Below, piece after piece: positions 27,893-36,735 of a DNA stretch of 64,000 nucleotides; position 1 is the stretch's first letter, and every line of letters starts with the position of its first letter. The stretch comes from Trueperaceae bacterium. Its GTDB lineage: Bacteria; Deinococcota; Deinococci; Deinococcales; Trueperaceae. The notes below the pieces were generated by a model. It was not told the DNA's origin, ran no database searches, and saw nothing but the letters and a program-made list of their open reading frames with translations. Where the stretch lies: the NCBI GenBank assembly GCA_011390455.1, contig JAABSI010000002.1, forward strand, positions 22,130 through 86,129. The letters are read 5' to 3'. The position numbers and the translations under genes were made by a program.

Positions 27893-28252
27893 ATGGCGAA
27901 CGACGAAGGGTTCCCGCGCGACCTGCTGAAGGTGCTGGCGGCCTGGGCGCTGGTCCACGAGGCCGCCGACGTGGCTTGGAAGGGCGCGGTGGCGCGCGGC
28001 GCGACGGCCGCCCCGGGCGACGGCGGCGCCGACGGCTTCGTCGACGCGCTCGCGGCGCTCGTCGACGCGGAGAAGGACCGACTGGTGGCGGCGCTCGACG
28101 ACGGGGCCGCGCCGGACGCAGGCGCCGACGGGGCGCCCGGCCAGCTCGAAGCCGCGCTCGAGGCCGTGCGCTTCGAGCTCGCGGAGGTGCGCGGGCGTCT
28201 GGAGTCCCTGCAGGCGTCGGTGGACGCGCTGCTCGCGCGCGGCGAAGGCTGA
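27893..28252 (+). CDS. coiled-coil accessory protein beside ABC1 kinase
   Basis: The 119-residue protein begins MANDEGFPRDLLKVLAAWA. Residues about 50-117 are acidic, Ala-rich helices with heptad-like spacing at the end (LEAALEAVRFELAEVRGRLE). No family is recognised. GGGAGGAAGG precedes ATG 27893, and a TAGGTT hexamer at 27850-27855 is a plausible leadered -10. The gap to the following ABC1 kinase gene is only 6 nt, so the two are co-transcribed and probably functionally linked. Confidence 0.7.
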   Translation: MANDEGFPRDLLKVLAAWALVHEAADVAWKGAVARGATAAPGDGGADGFVDALAALVDAEKDRLVAALDDGAAPDAGADGAPGQLEAALEAVRFELAEVRGRLESLQASVDALLARGEG

Positions 28253-28258
28253 CGGGGC

Positions 28259-29617
28259 GTGCCCCGCCGCGGCCTGGCCGTCGCCGCCGTGCTGGCCCGG
28301 CGCGGCGCGCGCGCGGCGTGGGACGCGGGGCTGGGTCTGCGTCCGGCGGCCGTGCGAAGGGCCGCGGTCGCGCGGCAGGTGCGGCTCGCGTGCGAGGAAC
28401 TGGGCCCCGCCTTCGTCAAGCTCGGACAGCTGGCCTCGGTGCGCCCCGACGTGTTCGCGCCCGAGACGGTGTTCGAACTCGAGCGGCTGCGCGATCGTTT
28501 GCCTCCGGTGCCGATCGATGCGGTGCGGTCCGTCCTCGAACGCGAGCTGGGCGCGCCGCCCGAGCGCGTGTTCCGCGACTTCGAGCCCGAGCCCGTCGCC
28601 ACGGCTTCGATCGCCCAGGTGCACCAGGCGACGCTCAGGGCGCCCTATCGCCCGGTGGTCGGGGCGCCGCTCCCGGCAGGCGCGGCGGTGGCGGTCAAGG
28701 TGGTGCGCCCCGGCGTCGCCGAAGCGGTCGCCGCCGACCTGGCGCTCGCGCGCCGCTGGGCGGGGGTCCTCGAGCGCGTCCCGGCGACCGCTCGCTGGCG
28801 CCCCCGCGCGCTGATCCAGGAGTTCGAGGCCAGCCTGCGGCGCGAGCTCGACCTCCGGAACGAGGGCCGCGTCGCCGACCGCATCGCGCGCGACTTCGCC
28901 GACGACCCGGTGGTCGCGGTGCCGCGGGTGGTCTGGCGTCATACCACCCGCGGTGTGCTCGTGGCGGAGTACCTCGAGGGGTGGCCGGTCTCCGACGTCG
29001 ACGCCGTCGCCCGCGCCGGCGTCGACGGTCGGGCGCTCGCGGAGCACGGCGCGCGCGCCTTCCTGCGCCAGGTGCTGGTGCACGGTCGCTTCCACGCCGA
29101 CCTGCACCCGGCCAACCTGCTCGTCACCCGCGACGGCCGCATCGGCTACGTCGACTTCGGCATCGTCGGCACCACCGATGCCGCGCAGCGCGCGGCCATC
29201 GCTCAAGTGCTCGTCGCGGCGGCCGTGGGCGACGCCGAACGGGCGCTGCTGCACTCGCGCGCGCTCGGGCTCGAGATCGACGAGGCGCGCGTGCCCGCCG
29301 TACGCGCCGGGGTCGACGCGCTCCTGCGCACGCACCTGCGCGAGCGGACGCCGGCCGACGTGCGCGGCTTCGCGCTGGGCTTCCTGCGCTTGCTCGCCGA
29401 CCAGCGCGTCGCCATCCCCGAGGGGTACGGGCTGCTGATCAAGGCGTTGGTGACCGTGGAGGGGGTCGGCCGGGCGCTGTACCCGGATCTCGACCTGGTG
29501 GAGGTGGCGGGGCCGTTCGCGGCTCGGTTGGTGGCCTCCGAGCTGATGGACCCGGCGCAGATCCGGGCGCGGGTGCCGGCGGCGGTGCGGGCGGCGCTGC
29601 GCGAGCTCGTGCGCTGA
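28259..29617 (+). CDS. ABC1/UbiB-family atypical kinase
   Basis: GTG 28259 opens a 452-residue protein containing the ABC1 signatures: PAFVKLGQLASVRPD (KxGQ region), VATASIAQVHQATL (Ala-rich loop), AVKVVRPGVAEAV (Lys), LDLRNEGRVADRIARDF (ExD region), FHADLHPANLLVTRDG, and GYVDFGIVGT (metal Asp). UbiB-type proteins are ATP-dependent and assist lipid or quinone metabolism at membranes; the exact step here is unknown. It is co-transcribed with the coiled-coil gene. Length is slightly shorter than UbiB and lacks obvious C-terminal transmembrane helices. Confidence 0.88.
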   Translation: MPRRGLAVAAVLARRGARAAWDAGLGLRPAAVRRAAVARQVRLACEELGPAFVKLGQLASVRPDVFAPETVFELERLRDRLPPVPIDAVRSVLERELGAPPERVFRDFEPEPVATASIAQVHQATLRAPYRPVVGAPLPAGAAVAVKVVRPGVAEAVAADLALARRWAGVLERVPATARWRPRALIQEFEASLRRELDLRNEGRVADRIARDFADDPVVAVPRVVWRHTTRGVLVAEYLEGWPVSDVDAVARAGVDGRALAEHGARAFLRQVLVHGRFHADLHPANLLVTRDGRIGYVDFGIVGTTDAAQRAAIAQVLVAAAVGDAERALLHSRALGLEIDEARVPAVRAGVDALLRTHLRERTPADVRGFALGFLRLLADQRVAIPEGYGLLIKALVTVEGVGRALYPDLDLVEVAGPFAARLVASELMDPAQIRARVPAAVRAALRELVR

Positions 29618-29626
29618 TCGGTTCGG

Positions 29627-30625
29627 CTAGCGGGGGGGCGCGGCCTCGTCGCGCCCGGCCCGCGCCGCCCGCAGCGCCTCGACCCCGCCCATCGGCAGCG
29701 CCGCGAGCACGAGCGCCACGACGCCGGTCACGCGGATGAGGCCCGACACGACCACGCCGTCCACCGCGGCCGCGCCGAAGCCGGCGGCCAGCGCCCCGAA
29801 GGCGAGCTCCTGCACCCCGACGTTCCCCGGCGTGATCGGGAAGTAGGTCGCGAGTTGCAGCAGCACGTAGAAGGCGATCGCCTCGGCGACGCCCACGGGG
29901 CTGCCGAGCGCCGCGAAGCCGTACCACAGCATCGCGCTCGCCTGCACGAAGCTCACGAAGGTCCAGGCGAAGACCCGCACCAGGTAGCGGCGATCGCGCA
30001 GGCTCTCCAGCGTCGCCCGCACCATCTCCGAGAGGCGGGCGCGGAGCCAGGCGAGCGGCCGCCAGCGCTCCGGCACGAGCGGCAGCGCGACCAGGGCGAC
30101 GAACGGGGCGGCCGCCCCGAGCAGCGTCGCGCCCGCGAGCACGAGCCACAGCGGCCACCCCGCGATCGCCGCGGCGGGCTGCAGCGCCGCGACCGCCACC
30201 GCGCCCAGCCCGAGGTTGAGCACCATGGCCAACCAGGGGGCGTTGACGAAGGCGGCGACGAAGTCCTGGTACCCGACGTCGAAGCGCCGGCGCAGCTCGA
30301 CCGCCCGGTAGACGTTGCCCCCTTGCGGCACGAACAGGTTGAGGAAGCGACCGATCGTGAAGAGGCGGAGCCAGGGCACGAAGCCGACCGGCCGATGCGC
30401 GAAGCGCACGAGCACCACGTGGAAGCGCCCGGATTGGGCGACGAGGTAGAGGAGCTGTTGCGCGACGAGCCACGCCACCGCGGCGGGGGCGAGCTCGGTG
30501 AGGGCGCCGAGCTCTTCGCCGCGGACGACGACGAGCGCGATGGTGGCGGCCACCGCGAGCGCGAACGCGATCCACGGGGCCCAGCGGCGCAGGCGCGCGG
30601 CGAGGGGGCGGGGCGCGGCGACCAT
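29627..30625 (-). CDS. LPG-synthase-TM/UPF0104-like membrane protein
   Basis: The 332-residue polytopic protein begins MVAAPRPLAARLRRWAPWIA and has about eight transmembrane helices. LFVPQGGNVYRAVELRRRFD and YFPITPGNVGVQELAFGALA are characteristic of the lysylphosphatidylglycerol synthase TM/flippase region. The catalytic MprF GNAT domain is absent, so it is a stand-alone membrane part, possibly lipid-flipping. TACGCT at 30634-30639 lies 8 nt before its ATG. It is convergent with the ABC1 kinase gene. Confidence 0.85.
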   Translation of the reverse strand: MVAAPRPLAARLRRWAPWIAFALAVAATIALVVVRGEELGALTELAPAAVAWLVAQQLLYLVAQSGRFHVVLVRFAHRPVGFVPWLRLFTIGRFLNLFVPQGGNVYRAVELRRRFDVGYQDFVAAFVNAPWLAMVLNLGLGAVAVAALQPAAAIAGWPLWLVLAGATLLGAAAPFVALVALPLVPERWRPLAWLRARLSEMVRATLESLRDRRYLVRVFAWTFVSFVQASAMLWYGFAALGSPVGVAEAIAFYVLLQLATYFPITPGNVGVQELAFGALAAGFGAAAVDGVVVSGLIRVTGVVALVLAALPMGGVEALRAARAGRDEAAPPR

Positions 30626-30633
30626 GTCCTTGG

Positions 30634-30639
30634 AGCGTA
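30634..30639 (-). promoter_or_regulatory. leaderless -10 (TACGCT on minus strand)
   Basis: On the minus strand TACGCT ends 8 nt before the ATG at 30625 of the LPG-synthase-like gene. Confidence 0.45.
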
Positions 30640-30723
30640 CGCCGGTCCCGGGACGGCGAGTTGGTGTTGGTCCACGCTCCCGGATCCGTGCGCCGTGACG
30701 TCGCTCGGGGCGCTCCGTCCGGC

Positions 30724-30729
30724 TAGGCT
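30724..30729 (+). promoter_or_regulatory. leaderless -10 (TAGGCT)
   Basis: TAGGCT lies 6 nt before ATG 30736 with no Shine-Dalgarno between. Confidence 0.55.
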
Positions 30730-30735
30730 ACGCCC

Positions 30736-31470
30736 ATGAAGCGAACCCCGAACCGTCCCTCCACCGTGCTGCTCGTCCTCGCGTTCGCCTTGACCGCCTT
30801 CGTCGCCTCCGCCCAGGTCGACGATCGCGCCCGGACACTCCTCGAGGGGCTCGTGCCGCCCGCCGGCGAGGCCGTCGAGACCCTGCAGCAGACGATGGTG
30901 ATGACGCTCCACCAGCAGGACGACATGGAGGTGCGCACCCGGTCGATCATCGACTACGGGACGCGCCGCGCCGCGATCGAGACCGAGGTCGGTCCCGGCA
31001 TGATGGCGACCGTCATCGTCGCCGACGGCGAGGTCCGCATGCTCATGGGCGGCATGGCGTTGCCGCTGCCGGCCGCGGTCGCGGAGTCGTTCGACGGCGT
31101 CTTCGATCGCGAGCCCGACGAGGTCCTCGCGGAGGGGTCGACGGCCACGTACGACGGCTCGGTCGCGTACGGCGACCTGCTCGAGGGCGAGCAGGTGACG
31201 GTCCGCGGGGCGAGCCTGGTGGCCGGCGTCGAGGACGCGGAGGAGAGCCGCTACGTCTTCGACGGGGCCGGTCGCCTGCTCGGGGTGGTCTCGGAGACCG
31301 ACGACGGCCTGGTGGTGATGGTGTTCGACGAGCCGTTCACCGGCAGCGGCGTGGTCGGGCGCGACGCGACGATGTACCTGCTGGACGACGCCGGGACCGC
31401 CGAACGGTTCGCGACCATGGCGTTCGAGTCCGTGCTCGTGAACGAGCCCATCCCGGAGGGCACCTTCTAG
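30736..31470 (+). CDS. exported protein of unknown function
   Basis: The 244-residue protein begins MKRTPNRPSTVLLVLAFALT with a signal peptide probably cleaved after FVASAQ. The mature part is beta-rich: QQTMVMTLHQQDDMEVRTRS, RMLMGGMALPLPAAVAESF, and ESRYVFDGAGRLLGVVSETD. This resembles LolA/LppX-type periplasmic carriers but I do not see enough to assign one. It starts 111 bp from the divergent LPG-synthase-like gene and is followed 25 bp later by the antiporter gene, probably in one operon. Confidence 0.75.
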   Translation: MKRTPNRPSTVLLVLAFALTAFVASAQVDDRARTLLEGLVPPAGEAVETLQQTMVMTLHQQDDMEVRTRSIIDYGTRRAAIETEVGPGMMATVIVADGEVRMLMGGMALPLPAAVAESFDGVFDREPDEVLAEGSTATYDGSVAYGDLLEGEQVTVRGASLVAGVEDAEESRYVFDGAGRLLGVVSETDDGLVVMVFDEPFTGSGVVGRDATMYLLDDAGTAERFATMAFESVLVNEPIPEGTF

Positions 31471-31495
31471 GCGGTCGGTCGAGAGCGAGGCTCGC

Positions 31496-33307
31496 GTGCA
31501 CGTTGCGACCCTGATCCTGCTCGTCCTGAGCGTGGGCCTGGCCAGCCAGTGGCTGGCTTGGCGCCTGCACATCCCCGCCATCGTGGTGCTGATCGCCACC
31601 GGCATCGTGCTGGGGCCGGTCACGGGCGTGGTCGACCTCGGGTTGTCGCAATCCGGGTTCTCGGAGCTCATCGGCCTGGGCGTGGCGATCATCCTCTTCG
31701 AGGGGGGCATGGCGCTCCAACTCGGGGAGCTGCGCCGCGTCGGCCATGGGGTCGGCCGGCTCACGGTCCTGGGGCCGCCGCTGGCCTGGGCGTTCGGTGC
31801 GCTCGCGGCCCACTACGTCGCGGGCCTCAGCTGGCCGGTCGCGTGGGTCCTGGGCGCCATCCTGGTCGTCACCGGACCGACCGTCATCCTGCCGCTCATC
31901 CGCCAGGCCCGCCTCAACAAGGACTCGGCGTCGCTCCTCAAGTGGGAGGGGATCGTCAACGACCCGGTGGGCGTGCTGCTCGCGGTGCTGACCTTCCAGT
32001 ACTTCACGGTCGGCGGCGAGGGGGTGGGCGACGCGCTGCTGGGGCTCGGCGCGGCCGTGGCCGCCGCGGCGGTGTTGGGCGGTGGGGTCGGCTGGCTCAC
32101 GGGCGTGGCCTTCCGGCGCGGCGCGGTCCCCGAGCACCTCAAGCCGTCGATCCTCATGGTGCTGGTGTTGGTCGTGTACTGGGCGAGCAACCTAGTCCAG
32201 CACGAGGCCGGGCTGCTCAGCGTGACCGTCATGGGCGTGGTCCTCGGCAGCATGCCGCTGGTCGAGCGGGAGATGCTGCGGGACTTCAAGGAGAACCTCA
32301 CCGTGGTGCTGCTCTCGGTGTTGTTCCTGGTCATCCCGTCGCAGCTGACGCTCGACGACCTGGCCTTGATCGACTGGCGCGCCGGGGCCTTCGTGCTCGC
32401 CGTGCTCTTCCTGGTGCGGCCGCTGGCGATCGGCATCGCGCTGCTCGGCGCCCCGGTGCGCACCCGGGACAAGGTGCTGCTCGCTTGGATCGCGCCGCGC
32501 GGCATCGTCGCGGCGGCGACGGCGAGCCTCTTCGGGCCGGCGTTGGTCGAGGCGGGCTACCCCGACGCCGAGCGGCTGCTCCCCTTCGCGTTCCTGATCA
32601 TCCTGGCGACGGTCTTGGCGCACGGCTTCACGATCGGCCCGCTGACGCGCGCGCTCGGGCTCGCCGCGCGGCGCGCCAACGGGCTGCTCGTCGTCGGCGC
32701 GACCGCCTGGACGCGCGAGCTCACGCGTGCGCTCCAGAAGCTCGACGTCGACGTGTTGGTGGCCGACGGCGCCTACGCGCGCCTGCGCCCCTTCCGGATG
32801 GACGGCGTCCCCGTGTTCTACGGCGAGGTCCTCTCCGAGGAGGCCGAGGAGGAGCTCGAGACGTTGCATCTGAGCCACATCCTGAGCGCGACGCCGAACG
32901 ACTTCTACAACGCCCTCGTCTCCAAGGCGTGGGGGGCGCGGTTCGGTCGCCATCGCTCGCTGCAACTGGCCACCCATCAGGAGTCGGACGACGAGGCCAA
33001 GCGGATGACCCTGCAGCAGCGCGGCTACCTCGCCTTCGATGCCGACGCCGATTACGAGACGCTGCAGCAGCGGCTCGAGGACGGGTGGACGGTGCAGACC
33101 ACCAAGCTCACCGATGCGTACGGCATCGACGACCTGGTGGAGCGCCTGGAGGGCAGCGGGGAGCCTTGGGTGCTCCTCGGCGGCGTCGCGGCCGATGGCG
33201 GCTTGCGCCTGCACTCGGTCGAGCAGCCGATCGAGCCGGAGGCCGGTTGGCGCGTGCTCACCTTCGCGCCGGCGGACCGGGCCAGCAGGCGGTCGACCGG
33301 CTCCTAG
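31496..33307 (+). CDS. CPA1-type cation:proton antiporter with RCK-like domain
   Basis: GTG 31496 opens a 603-residue protein with about twelve helices of the NhaP/CPA1 fold: VVLIATGIVLGPVTG, IILFEGGMALQLGELRR, VVTGPTVILPLIRQARLN, and EGIVNDPVGVLLAVLTFQYF (the conserved ND). A C-terminal cytoplasmic domain from about residue 395 (GLLVVGATAWTRELTRALQK) looks like an RCK/TrkA-N ligand-gating domain. It would exchange Na or K for protons. Its stop overlaps the convergent BTAD regulator stop in CTAG. Confidence 0.9.
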   Translation: MHVATLILLVLSVGLASQWLAWRLHIPAIVVLIATGIVLGPVTGVVDLGLSQSGFSELIGLGVAIILFEGGMALQLGELRRVGHGVGRLTVLGPPLAWAFGALAAHYVAGLSWPVAWVLGAILVVTGPTVILPLIRQARLNKDSASLLKWEGIVNDPVGVLLAVLTFQYFTVGGEGVGDALLGLGAAVAAAAVLGGGVGWLTGVAFRRGAVPEHLKPSILMVLVLVVYWASNLVQHEAGLLSVTVMGVVLGSMPLVEREMLRDFKENLTVVLLSVLFLVIPSQLTLDDLALIDWRAGAFVLAVLFLVRPLAIGIALLGAPVRTRDKVLLAWIAPRGIVAAATASLFGPALVEAGYPDAERLLPFAFLIILATVLAHGFTIGPLTRALGLAARRANGLLVVGATAWTRELTRALQKLDVDVLVADGAYARLRPFRMDGVPVFYGEVLSEEAEEELETLHLSHILSATPNDFYNALVSKAWGARFGRHRSLQLATHQESDDEAKRMTLQQRGYLAFDADADYETLQQRLEDGWTVQTTKLTDAYGIDDLVERLEGSGEPWVLLGGVAADGGLRLHSVEQPIEPEAGWRVLTFAPADRASRRSTGS

Positions 33308-36270
33308 GCGAGCTCGTCGAGCGTCGGGACGGCGTCGGGGTACGGTTCGTCGCCGAGGGCGCGGCGCGCGGCCTCCCGGTCGCGGGCCTCGCTCGCCGGG
33401 TGTTCGATCACGGCCGCGAGGAGCGCGCGGGCGCGGTGGGCGTCCCCGTCGCGCCGCGCGAGCGCGGCGGCGACGACCAGGGCGTGCAGGGCCGCGGCGT
33501 GCTCGCCCGCATCGCGGGCGGTGCGGAGCGCTGCCTCCAGGCGCTGCCGCGCCGCCGCGAGATCGCCACGCTCGAGCGCGACGGACGCCTGCCGCGTGGC
33601 GGACCGGCTCCGCAGCGCCGACTGACCGAAGCGGGTGGCGAACGCCTCGCACCGTCGGGCGTGGTGCTCGGCGGCGTCGAGGTCGCCGCGCTTCTCGTTC
33701 AGGTCGGCGCGGTTCAGCTCCAGGTACGGCACCAGGTGCAGGTCCACGCCGTGGGCGATGGCGAGGCTCTCCTCGATCATCGCGTCCGCCTCGTCCAGGC
33801 GCTCCTGCTCGATGAGCAGCTCGGCGAGGTTGTTGAGGTCGATCGCCAGGCCCACGCGATAGCCCGTCGCTCGGTTGCGGGCGATGGCGGTGCGGTAGTC
33901 GCGTTCGGCTTCGGCCCGGAGACCGAGGATCGACTCGACGTTGGCGAGCGCCCGCAGGTCGCGCGAGAGCCGGTCGGGGAGGTGCTCGGCGGCGAGGGCT
34001 CGGACCTCGCGATACACCGCGAGGGCTTCTCGGTAGTGGCCGGTGGCGACGAGGAGGTCGCCCTGGAGCTTGAGCGGTCGGTGCCGCGTGGCGGGGTGCG
34101 CGTCGGTGGCCTGGGCGAGCAGGGCCCGGGCGTCCGCGACCACGGCGAGCGCCTCGTCGTACCGGCTCATCCGGTAGAGGTGGGTCCCGCGCGCGCACGC
34201 CAGTTCCACGAGCGTCGCGGCGTCGGCGTCGGCGCGCCCGGCCAAAGCGTGCACGGCCTCGTCGAAGGCGTGCTCGGCCTCGAGGAAGCGGGCGCGCATG
34301 TCGGCGTACAAGGCCAGCGCGTCGGTGGCCGCCGCGAGCTCACGGTTCCATCCGGCGCTCGCGGCGAAACGCCAGGCCTCGAGCAGGTCCGGCCAGTCGT
34401 GATCGGTCGCCGCCAGCGCCTCGTTGGGCGCTTCCCCGACGATGGCTTGCGTGCGCTCGGTCAGGCGGCGGAGGTACGTGCGCGCGTGTCGCTCCTCGAG
34501 GCGATCGCCGTCCAGGTGCTCGCTGAGCCGCTCGCGACCGAACTCGCGCACCAACGGGTGGAGGTCGAAGCGCCCCGGTTCGGTGCGCTGCACCACGCCG
34601 GCGCCGACGAGGTGGCCGAGCACCCCGGCGGGCACCGCGGCGACGTCGAAGGCCGCGGCCGCGTCGAAGCCGCCGCGGATCACGGCGAGGCTGGCGAGGT
34701 GGTGCGCCTCCTCGGCCGCGAGCAGGTTCCAGGTCGACTCCATGACGCGCCGCAGGCCCGCATGGCGGGGCTCGAGGTCGAGGCCAGGGTTGTCGAGGTG
34801 GAGCACGTCGCGGTCGAGCGCGTCGGCCAGCTCGCCGGACGTGCGGAACCGCAACCAGCCGGCGGCAAGGCGGAGGCCGAGCGGGTGCCCCTTCAGGCCG
34901 GCGCACACGCGCATCACGTGCGGGTGCACGTCGTCGTCCAGCCGGAAGGCAGGTCGCGCGCGCTGCGCGGCCGTAACGAACAGTCGCACCGCGTCGCGGT
35001 CGCGTCCGTCGGGATCGTCGACCGACGTCGGGTGGTCGAGCCCGTGGACCGCCAGCGTGACCTCCAGGGGGCGCCCCGCGGCGATGCGCGTGGTGGTCAC
35101 CACGCGCACGCCCGGCACCAGGTCGAGCAGCCGTTCGATCACGACGCCGAGCTCGGGCTGAAGGTGCTCGGCGTTGTCGAGGACGAGGACGACGTCGCGG
35201 CCCCGAAGCGCCCGCGCCAGCTGCGTCCAGGGCGGCTCCGTCCCCTCGAACGGCAGCCGCGCCGCGTTCGCGATCGCGGCGACGACGAAGTCGCTCCCGT
35301 GGACGGCCTCGAGCGGAACGAACACCACCGCGGCCTCGCCGGCCATCGCCAGGTCCTCCGCGACGGCGCGCGCGATCCGCGTCTTGCCGACGCCGCCGGG
35401 ACCGACGAGCGTGACCCAGCGGTGCGCCTCGAGGAGCTCGGCGAGTTCGGCGCGCTCGCGGCCGCGGCCCACGAAGGGCAGTTCGTCGGCCTCGCGCGGC
35501 GCGCCGATCCGCACCCGATCGGTTCGGGCGACCGCCTCGTCCGTCCGGATCGCTTCGAACAGCTCGCGCGTGGTCGCGATCGGCGTCAGCCCCAGGCCCT
35601 CGGCCAGCGCTCGGCGGCACGCCTCGTACTGCCGGGCCGCGCGCTGCGGGTCGCCGGCCCGCCAGGCGATCGTCATGATGCGGCGATGCAACTCCTCGTC
35701 GAGCGGGTCGGCGTCGGAGATGCGACCGAGCAGCGCGAGCGCTTCGTCGAAGCCCCCGTCGTTCGCGAGCTCGCCGGCGCGCCGGACCGCGAACGAGCGC
35801 GTCAGGGCGAAGACCCGCTCGCGCTCCACCTCGAGCCAGTCGCCGAACGCCGGCGCCTCGTGCACCGCGAAGCCCTCGAGGAGGGTGGTCCGGACGTCGC
35901 CCGAACCGAGGTCGTGCGGCACCAGCGCGAGGGCGCCGGCGGCGTCGCCGGCGGCGCCGAGCTGCTCGAAGCGGGTGAGGTCGCTCTGGCCGTCCATCCG
36001 GAGCCGCCCGGTCTCCGGGTCGTCGACCAACCACGCGTGCGCCTGGCTGCTGCGGCGAAGCCGATAGAGCGCGGTCCGCAGGCTGCCGCGCCGTTCGAGG
36101 CCCCACAGGAGCTCGGTGAGCTCGTCCTTGGCCATGCCGTCGCGGCGGATCGCCAGGGCGTACACGAGCGCCGAGAGCTTGCGTCCGGGCACGTGCAGCG
36201 CGCGACCGTCCCAGGTGAGGCTCGGTGGTCCGAGCACCCGTACCGACAGTCCCTGGCGCAGCTCCGTCAC
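33304..36270 (-). CDS. SARP/BTAD-AAA-TPR transcriptional regulator
   Basis: GTG 36270 opens a 988-residue regulator of AfsR/SARP architecture. The N-terminal winged helix spans about 1-95 (LSVRVLGPPSLTWDGRAL and ELTELLWGLERRGSLRTAL). A BTAD domain follows (about 100-260, QYEACRRALAEGLGLTP), then an NB-ARC/AAA ATPase with Walker A LVGPGGVGKTRIARAVAE (about 290) and Walker B DVVLVLDNAEHL (about 357). The C-terminal 400 residues are TPR-like helical pairs. TACACT lies 8 nt before the start. It probably integrates a signal through ATP-dependent oligomerisation; targets are unknown. Confidence 0.9.
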   Translation of the reverse strand: MTELRQGLSVRVLGPPSLTWDGRALHVPGRKLSALVYALAIRRDGMAKDELTELLWGLERRGSLRTALYRLRRSSQAHAWLVDDPETGRLRMDGQSDLTRFEQLGAAGDAAGALALVPHDLGSGDVRTTLLEGFAVHEAPAFGDWLEVERERVFALTRSFAVRRAGELANDGGFDEALALLGRISDADPLDEELHRRIMTIAWRAGDPQRAARQYEACRRALAEGLGLTPIATTRELFEAIRTDEAVARTDRVRIGAPREADELPFVGRGRERAELAELLEAHRWVTLVGPGGVGKTRIARAVAEDLAMAGEAAVVFVPLEAVHGSDFVVAAIANAARLPFEGTEPPWTQLARALRGRDVVLVLDNAEHLQPELGVVIERLLDLVPGVRVVTTTRIAAGRPLEVTLAVHGLDHPTSVDDPDGRDRDAVRLFVTAAQRARPAFRLDDDVHPHVMRVCAGLKGHPLGLRLAAGWLRFRTSGELADALDRDVLHLDNPGLDLEPRHAGLRRVMESTWNLLAAEEAHHLASLAVIRGGFDAAAAFDVAAVPAGVLGHLVGAGVVQRTEPGRFDLHPLVREFGRERLSEHLDGDRLEERHARTYLRRLTERTQAIVGEAPNEALAATDHDWPDLLEAWRFAASAGWNRELAAATDALALYADMRARFLEAEHAFDEAVHALAGRADADAATLVELACARGTHLYRMSRYDEALAVVADARALLAQATDAHPATRHRPLKLQGDLLVATGHYREALAVYREVRALAAEHLPDRLSRDLRALANVESILGLRAEAERDYRTAIARNRATGYRVGLAIDLNNLAELLIEQERLDEADAMIEESLAIAHGVDLHLVPYLELNRADLNEKRGDLDAAEHHARRCEAFATRFGQSALRSRSATRQASVALERGDLAAARQRLEAALRTARDAGEHAAALHALVVAAALARRDGDAHRARALLAAVIEHPASEARDREAARRALGDEPYPDAVPTLDELA

Positions 36271-36278
36271 GTGCCCCG

Positions 36279-36284
36279 AGTGTA
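36279..36284 (-). promoter_or_regulatory. leaderless -10 (TACACT on minus strand)
   Basis: On the minus strand TACACT ends 8 nt before the GTG at 36270 of the BTAD regulator. Confidence 0.45.
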
Positions 36285-36329
36285 GGCGACGGGCCGCGGA
36301 GCCGGCTTCCGCCGCGCCGCGCCGCGCGC

Positions 36330-36668
36330 CTACCCCTTGAGCAGGGTCAGCATCAGGATCGCCTCGCCCATGGCCGTGACGGGCTCGTGCTCGCCCGGCC
36401 CCATCCGCATCCAGCTGCCGGGGCCGGCGACGACGGCCTCGCCGTCGAGGACCAAGCGCACCTCGCCCGCCAGGACCTGGAGGATGAACGAGCGGCTCGC
36501 GATCTGGTCCGAGAGCTGCTGGCCGTCGGCGCAGCCGAAGAGCGTGACCTTCACGTGGTCGTCGTGGTGGAGGAGCTCGCTGACGATCTGGCCGGCGGGC
36601 ACCGGGCTGAGGCGGTGGACGAGGTCGGCGTGGAAGACGTACGGAGGGCCGTGCGGTGCTGGGGTCAT
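36330..36668 (-). CDS. cupin-domain protein
   Basis: The 112-residue protein begins MTPAPHGPPYVFHADLVHRL and has a single cupin beta-barrel: ELLHHDDHVKVTLFGCADGQ, FILQVLAGEVRLVLDGEAVV, and GPGSWMRMGPGEHEPVTAM. Metal-ligand candidates are the two His in LLHHDDH and Glu/His in GEHEP. No enzymatic role can be inferred. A CATAGT hexamer 5 nt upstream is a possible leaderless -10. Confidence 0.82.
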   Translation of the reverse strand: MTPAPHGPPYVFHADLVHRLSPVPAGQIVSELLHHDDHVKVTLFGCADGQQLSDQIASRSFILQVLAGEVRLVLDGEAVVAGPGSWMRMGPGEHEPVTAMGEAILMLTLLKG

Positions 36669-36735
36669 CCTGCACTATGGCGCGGGGTCGGCGGAAGCGG
36701 CGTGACGGTGCCCGCACCCACGGCGGACGGCCGCC

